Below the pieces are notes generated by a model. The model saw nothing but the letters and a program-made list of their open reading frames with translations. It had not been told where the DNA came from and searched no databases. Of a DNA stretch of 64,000 nucleotides, positions 60,412 to 64,000 are shown one piece after another. Both the position numbers and the translations under genes were made by a program. Within the stretch, counting starts at the first letter, position 1. Every line of letters starts with the position of its first letter. Origin of the DNA: an uncultured Actinomycetes bacterium (GTDB lineage: Bacteria > Actinomycetota > Acidimicrobiia > Acidimicrobiales > Acidimicrobilacustridaceae); the NCBI GenBank assembly GCA_937927725.1, contig CALBSE010000066.1:1-64000 (forward strand), given 5' to 3'.

Positions 60412-61022
60412 GCCTGGAGGCGCTCCTTAGCTTCGGCGAGGCGACCCTCGCGGATGAGGTCCAGCATTCCCGAATCCAGTGCTCCTTGCCAGTTCAGACC
60501 CTCGGTCGACGTGCCTTCGGCCAGGAGCCGGGCTCGTGCTTCGGTGAGGATCTCGACCAGTACGGCGTACTCGGGTCCGAACTCAGGACCATAGCGACGC
60601 CGGAGCCATGTTGAGAGAGCAGGCGAGGATCCGCTCGTGGAGAAGGTGACCAGCAGGGGCCCCTGCCTGACCCGTGCGGGCAATGCGAAGGCGCAGTTGG
60701 CCGGATCGTCGGCGCTATTGACCCAAACCCCAATGGCCTCGCCTTCGACGAACACCTGCCGGTTTACCTCGGGATCACTCGTGGCCGTGATTACGAGCCG
60801 GTATCCGGCGACTTCGCCAGAGGCATACGGACGCTTGTGACAGATGACCCCGTCCAGAGCAGCGATCTCATCGAGGATTTCGGGGGCCACAACCTCAACC
60901 GCCGCGCCACACACCACGAGTTCGCGGGCCTTCTGCAATGCAACAGGCCCCCCACCCACAACCAAGCACCGACGACCAGCGAGCGAAAGGTTCACGGGAT
61001 AGAGCGGCTGATCGAACGGCAC
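60387..61022 (-). CDS. Precorrin-2 dehydrogenase / siroheme synthase N-domain
   Basis: 211 residues from GTG 61022, one base past the rex stop, giving VPFDQPLYPVNLSLAGRRCLVVGGGPVALQKARELV. The motifs CLVVGGGPVALQKA (NAD) and VWVNSADDPANCAFALPARVRQGPLLVTFSTSGSSPALS match the CysG N-domain/Met8/SirC group. It oxidises precorrin-2 to sirohydrochlorin and may insert iron. No methyltransferase domain. Sits between rex and hemA, as in many actinobacteria. Confidence 0.92.
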   Translation of the reverse strand: MPFDQPLYPVNLSLAGRRCLVVGGGPVALQKARELVVCGAAVEVVAPEILDEIAALDGVICHKRPYASGEVAGYRLVITATSDPEVNRQVFVEGEAIGVWVNSADDPANCAFALPARVRQGPLLVTFSTSGSSPALSTWLRRRYGPEFGPEYAVLVEILTEARARLLAEGTSTEGLNWQGALDSGMLDLIREGRLAEAKERLQACLSSSLD

Positions 61023-61023
61023 G

Positions 61024-61752
61024 TCAGCCCACCGATTCCTTCGACTCGGCCGAAACGCCAAGTTCCTCACGCAACGACGCGCCAATGGATTCGCGCTGTC
61101 CGTAGAAACTCAACACCTGCAGTTCAAGAGCAAGGTCGACTTTGCGCAATTGCGCATGATCAGGAACCGTCACAACCGCGGGCGCGAAATTAAGAATTGA
61201 TGTGACCCCCGCGGCAACCAAACGATCAGCAACTTCCTGCGCGCCGGCAGCTGGCGTTGCGATGATGCCGATGGCAATGCCAAGTTCGTCGACAAGTGCA
61301 GGAAGATCATCAAGATGACGGATTTCGTGCTCACCAAACATGGTGCCGACCTTTGCAGGATCGGCATCGACAAGCGCGGCGACGGGAAATCCTCGGTCGC
61401 CGAAGCCGCCGTAGTTCGCCAGAGCGGCCCCAAGGTTTCCGACACCCACAATGGCCACCGGCCAATCGCGAGTGAGTCCAAGTTCGCGACTCATTTGCAC
61501 AAGCAGGTGGTCGACGTCGTAACCGACACCCCGTGTGCCATACGAACCGAGGTACGAAAGGTCCTTGCGGACCTTGGCCGCATTCACACCTGCGAGTTCC
61601 GCCAATCGCTCGGAGGAAATCGTGGTGATGGCCTCTGCTTGGACCTCAAGCAGGGTCCGCAAATACACCGGTAGACGAGCCACTGTGGCTTCGGGAATTC
61701 GGCGGCGGCGGTCCACGGCCGACCACGCTACCGACCTCGTTCGTTTGTTCAC
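61024..61752 (-). CDS. rex: Redox-sensing transcriptional repressor Rex
   Basis: 242 residues, GTG 61752 (an alternative GTG at 61716 would still keep the HTH). The winged HTH is RLAELAGVNAAKVRKDLSYLGSYGTRGVGYDV, followed by a Rossmann domain VAIVGVGNLGAALANYGGF that reads NADH/NAD+. The C-terminal helix ELQVLSFYGQRE swaps across the dimer. It heads the hem operon, so it may couple heme supply to redox state. Only a half-site TTGTGAAC of the Rex operator is visible over the start codon. Confidence 0.95.
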   Translation of the reverse strand: MNKRTRSVAWSAVDRRRRIPEATVARLPVYLRTLLEVQAEAITTISSERLAELAGVNAAKVRKDLSYLGSYGTRGVGYDVDHLLVQMSRELGLTRDWPVAIVGVGNLGAALANYGGFGDRGFPVAALVDADPAKVGTMFGEHEIRHLDDLPALVDELGIAIGIIATPAAGAQEVADRLVAAGVTSILNFAPAVVTVPDHAQLRKVDLALELQVLSFYGQRESIGASLREELGVSAESKESVG

Positions 61753-61813
61753 AAAGTCCCGACAGCCAGAGCCGCCTTAGGGACCCGGGTCTCTTCGCCC
61801 CTACGCTGGGGGT

Positions 61814-62584
61814 ATGCACGCTGCCCTTGCCGCCGCCGCCGCCCTGGTGTCGCTGGCCTTCGCCCTTTCGACCGGCGAACGATGGCTTCGAGGCCGCAAG
61901 CGCCATGAAGCGGCGTGGACGATTTCGCTCATCATGTTTGCCCTCGGTTCGATCTCGCTGTGGTGGGGCGCTGCGGTCGGTTGGGGCGAATGGTCGTTCA
62001 AGTCGTTCTATTTGTTCGGCGCCATCCTCAACGTTCCGTACCTTGCCCTCGGGACAGTTGAACTCTTGTCAGGGCCAGCCCATGGTCGGCGTTGGACCGC
62101 CATCGTCACAGTGCTCGGCGCATTCTGTGCGGGCATCGTTGTGGCGGCACCACTCACGAGTTCCATCGCTTCCGATGTCTTGCCCCAGGGCAAAGAAGTT
62201 TTCGGACCAGGGCCCCGTATCGCCGCCGCCGTTGGTTCTGGCGTCGCCGCGCTTGTCATCATCGGCGGCGCGGTCTGGAGCGCATGGCGACTCTTTCGTG
62301 CGTGGCGCGCTGGTGCCGAAACTCGCGCGACACGAACGGGTGCGCCATCACTTCGCCGCCTTGCAATCGCCAACCTCATCATCGCTGCCGGAACACTGAT
62401 CCTCAGCGCCGGCGGCATTCTCAACTCAGTCATGAACGAAATGGATGGTTTCGCCATCTCGCTTGTCGCTGGAATTTCGGTGATCTTCGTCGGCTTTTTG
62501 CTGACGAGTTCTCACTCGTCAGCGCACCTGCAATCGGTACCGGAACCTGAAGCGTGGCACGCGCCCGAGGTCGATATCGCCTAA
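61814..62584 (+). CDS. Multi-pass membrane protein, unknown
   Basis: 256 residues with about seven hydrophobic helices, the last (LVAGISVIFVGFLLTSSH) near the C-terminus. A basic loop RLFRAWRAGAETRATRTGAPSLRRL lies between helices five and six. No motif recognised. Divergent from rex with 61 bases between starts. The stop overlaps the stop of the small membrane protein gene on the other strand. Confidence 0.75.
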   Translation: MHAALAAAAALVSLAFALSTGERWLRGRKRHEAAWTISLIMFALGSISLWWGAAVGWGEWSFKSFYLFGAILNVPYLALGTVELLSGPAHGRRWTAIVTVLGAFCAGIVVAAPLTSSIASDVLPQGKEVFGPGPRIAAAVGSGVAALVIIGGAVWSAWRLFRAWRAGAETRATRTGAPSLRRLAIANLIIAAGTLILSAGGILNSVMNEMDGFAISLVAGISVIFVGFLLTSSHSSAHLQSVPEPEAWHAPEVDIA

Positions 62585-62670
62585 CGGGCGAGGATGAACA
62601 ACTGCATCACTGCTGCGAAGAGGATGATGAAAAGCAGTGTGCCGACGGCGATGACGGTTCCGGGACGCAT
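62581..62670 (-). CDS. 29-residue single-helix membrane protein
   Basis: ATG 62670 follows GAGGA at six-base spacing. The product MRPGTVIAVGTLLFIILF... continues as one hydrophobic helix to ...LFILAR and a TAG at 62581. It lies 9 bases past the stop of the SAM hydrolase gene on the same strand. The strong ribosome site plus a clean basic-start/helix/basic-end pattern support a real small gene, but no homologue is known to me. Confidence 0.65.
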   Translation of the reverse strand: MRPGTVIAVGTLLFIILFAAVMQLFILAR

Positions 62671-62679
62671 AGTTGTTCC

Positions 62680-63540
62680 TCAGCTTCGGCGCTGGCCGAG
62701 TTGCACTGGTGTGATGATGCTGGGCGGACGAGATTCATCGAACTGTTCAAACGTGACCGCAGAAGTGCTCGACAATCCGAGTTCCTCAGCCGCCGAATGT
62801 TTGTCGAGAACAATGGCGACGAGGCCGTAGGAATCGACGATGAGACCGATTTCGTTGGGATCAAGATCGGCAAACGTCCCAACTCGGCGAGCAACGCGAG
62901 ATCCGTCGTCCATTACCAATCGAATCGTTTCATCGAATGCATCGAGTTCATGGGGATCGACGTTGAGCTGCGCGTTGCCATAGTGATCGACCCACAGCAC
63001 TTCAGCGTGGAGACGACCTTCTTCCTCACGTGTTAGGGGAATCATCGCCGGGAAGAGCGAGATGGGATCAATCGCGGGACCCAGTTCGGCAAGGTCGACG
63101 CCGTTGCAAAGGTGCGCGGCTGCGGGAGCAAACACGTCGCGGCCGTCGAAGGTTCCGGGTTCGGTCGTAAAGCGATAGTCGGGGTTCACGATTTCGACGG
63201 CGCGATCGGCGCCGCCACACAGCTGCACAACCGGGGCAAGCACGCCGTTATCGGGACCGACAAGAACCGATGACCCTCCGCCGATCTCAACGGCGATCGG
63301 CCGACGAGGTGTACCGACCGTGGGATCGATGACTGCAACGACGACACCAGGAGCGAGGTAGTTCGCAGCGCGCACGAGTGCCAAACCGCCAGCACGCACG
63401 TCGTACATGGGTATGTCGTGGGTGATGTCGATGACGCGCACGTCGGGCGCAATCGAACGAATCACCGAATGCACGACACCGACGAATTCATCGACGCGGC
63501 CGTAATCGGAAAGAAAGGAAACGGTGTCGTAGCGAGGCAT
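62680..63540 (-). CDS. SAM hydrolase (DUF62, SAM hydroxide adenosyltransferase)
   Basis: 286 residues. VSFLSDYGRVDEFVGVVHSVIRSIAPDVRVIDITHDIPMYDVRAG is the family start. IDPTVGTPRRPIAVEIGG, VGPDNGVLAPV and LWVDHYGNAQLNV carry the SAM-binding Asp and His residues of the trimeric fold. Reaction: SAM + water to adenosine + methionine. Upstream of the small membrane protein and 32 bases downstream of proC on the same strand. Confidence 0.92.
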   Translation of the reverse strand: MPRYDTVSFLSDYGRVDEFVGVVHSVIRSIAPDVRVIDITHDIPMYDVRAGGLALVRAANYLAPGVVVAVIDPTVGTPRRPIAVEIGGGSSVLVGPDNGVLAPVVQLCGGADRAVEIVNPDYRFTTEPGTFDGRDVFAPAAAHLCNGVDLAELGPAIDPISLFPAMIPLTREEEGRLHAEVLWVDHYGNAQLNVDPHELDAFDETIRLVMDDGSRVARRVGTFADLDPNEIGLIVDSYGLVAIVLDKHSAAEELGLSSTSAVTFEQFDESRPPSIITPVQLGQRRS

Positions 63541-63572
63541 GGGACTCTCACGTTACCGGCGGGCCGGCGACA

Positions 63573-64000
63573 TCAGTCCTTACCGAGTTCTCGTGAACGT
63601 TCGGTCGCAGCTGCGACCGCGTCGAGCACTGCTGAACGAAAGCCGCCCGATTCGAGCGCACGCAGGCCGGCAGCGGTTGTGCCCCCAGGCGAGGTCACCT
63701 GCGCCCGTAACGATGCGGCGGCCTCATCGCTTGATTCGAGAAGGCTGGCGGAGCCGAGCAACGTCTGCACGGCGAGAACTTCTGCGACATCTCGGGGAAG
63801 GCCGACAAGCACACCGGCTTCGATCATGCTTTCGGCCATAACGAAGACATAGGCCGGACCAGAGCCAGAAAGGCCGGTCACTGCGTCGAGCTTGTCTTCA
63901 GACACGCGAACCACAACGCCGACTGCGTCAAGAATCGATGATGCCCAATCGAGATCGGCCTCATCTGCAGAAGAGCCAGGAGCGATAGCGGCAGCACCCG
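63573..64000 (-). CDS. proC: Pyrroline-5-carboxylate reductase, C-terminal part (N-terminal part outside window)
   Basis: The visible 142 codons read ...AAAIAPGSSADEADLDWASSILDAVGVVVRVSEDKLDAVTGLSGSGPAYVF, then MIEAGVLVGLPRDVAEVLAVQTLLGSA, QVTSPGGTTAAGLRALESGGF and the end RSRELGKD. GSGPAY and TSPGGTTxxGL are ProC signatures (active site and dimer). Last step of proline synthesis. The NADPH-binding N-domain lies right of the window. Confidence 0.96.
   Translation of the reverse strand, partial: GAAAIAPGSSADEADLDWASSILDAVGVVVRVSEDKLDAVTGLSGSGPAYVFVMAESMIEAGVLVGLPRDVAEVLAVQTLLGSASLLESSDEAAASLRAQVTSPGGTTAAGLRALESGGFRSAVLDAVAAATERSRELGKD

Noticed and set aside
61738..61760. Rex operator over the rex start
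   Set aside because: Only one half-site (TTGTGAAC) is present; the second arm does not match.

Overview
The window looks like chromosomal DNA of a moderately GC-rich actinobacterium. The lineage suggests Acidimicrobiia, though nothing here (no rRNA or ribosomal protein gene) fixes it. Supporting signs are frequent GTG/TTG starts, lipoproteins with actinobacterial lipoboxes, a Rex / siroheme dehydrogenase / hemA / hemC cluster, many TetR and 14-TM MFS genes, and an LPXTG surface protein. The ends cut an amidohydrolase gene (left) and proC (right).

Layout. 1-26 kb is a patchwork of small metabolic and transport units: an SDR / thioesterase / DUF2237 operon, a MarR-MFS pair, a lipase-like lipoprotein, a DUF1611 + ornithine-racemase-type operon, an aldehyde dehydrogenase, a TetR / cysteine-cluster divergent pair over a perfect palindrome, a haloalkane dehalogenase, an acyltransferase-3/SGNH protein, an enoyl-CoA hydratase with an FAD oxidoreductase and a double cupin, a FUSC-like membrane protein, a choloylglycine-hydrolase-type Ntn enzyme and an MFS exporter. 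27-46 kb is rich in secreted proteins: an NHL beta-propeller with an LPSTG sorting signal, two other beta-propellers, an ECF sigma / anti-sigma pair facing a pair of YcnI-like proteins, a tRNA-Arg(CCT), a SulP transporter, an MFS, and a partly decayed tandem array of substrate-binding lipoproteins, secreted proteins and GNAT genes. 46.5-56 kb holds MFS/SnoaL/TetR, an Nramp-related transporter with a soluble MgtE-N/CBS partner behind a candidate leader peptide, yaaA, and a copper ATPase with its chaperone. 56-64 kb is housekeeping: an FeS photolyase-like protein, a SpoU methyltransferase, hemC, hemA, siroheme dehydrogenase, rex, a small membrane protein, SAM hydrolase and proC.

Main observation. 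Five otherwise unrelated Sec-exported proteins (genes ending at 29449, 30619, 34283, 40388 and 43773, all minus strand) stop with nearly the same residues: [D/G]-P-[V/M]-[V/T]-P-x-F-T-G at the extreme C-terminus, after a Thr/Ser/Pro-rich linker and with no following membrane helix. Neighbouring proteins of related architecture carry instead an LPSTG signal or a plain C-terminal transmembrane anchor. The tail therefore occupies the place of a surface anchor and may be an undescribed C-terminal sorting, processing or attachment signal. All function statements rest on reading the sequence without database searches.
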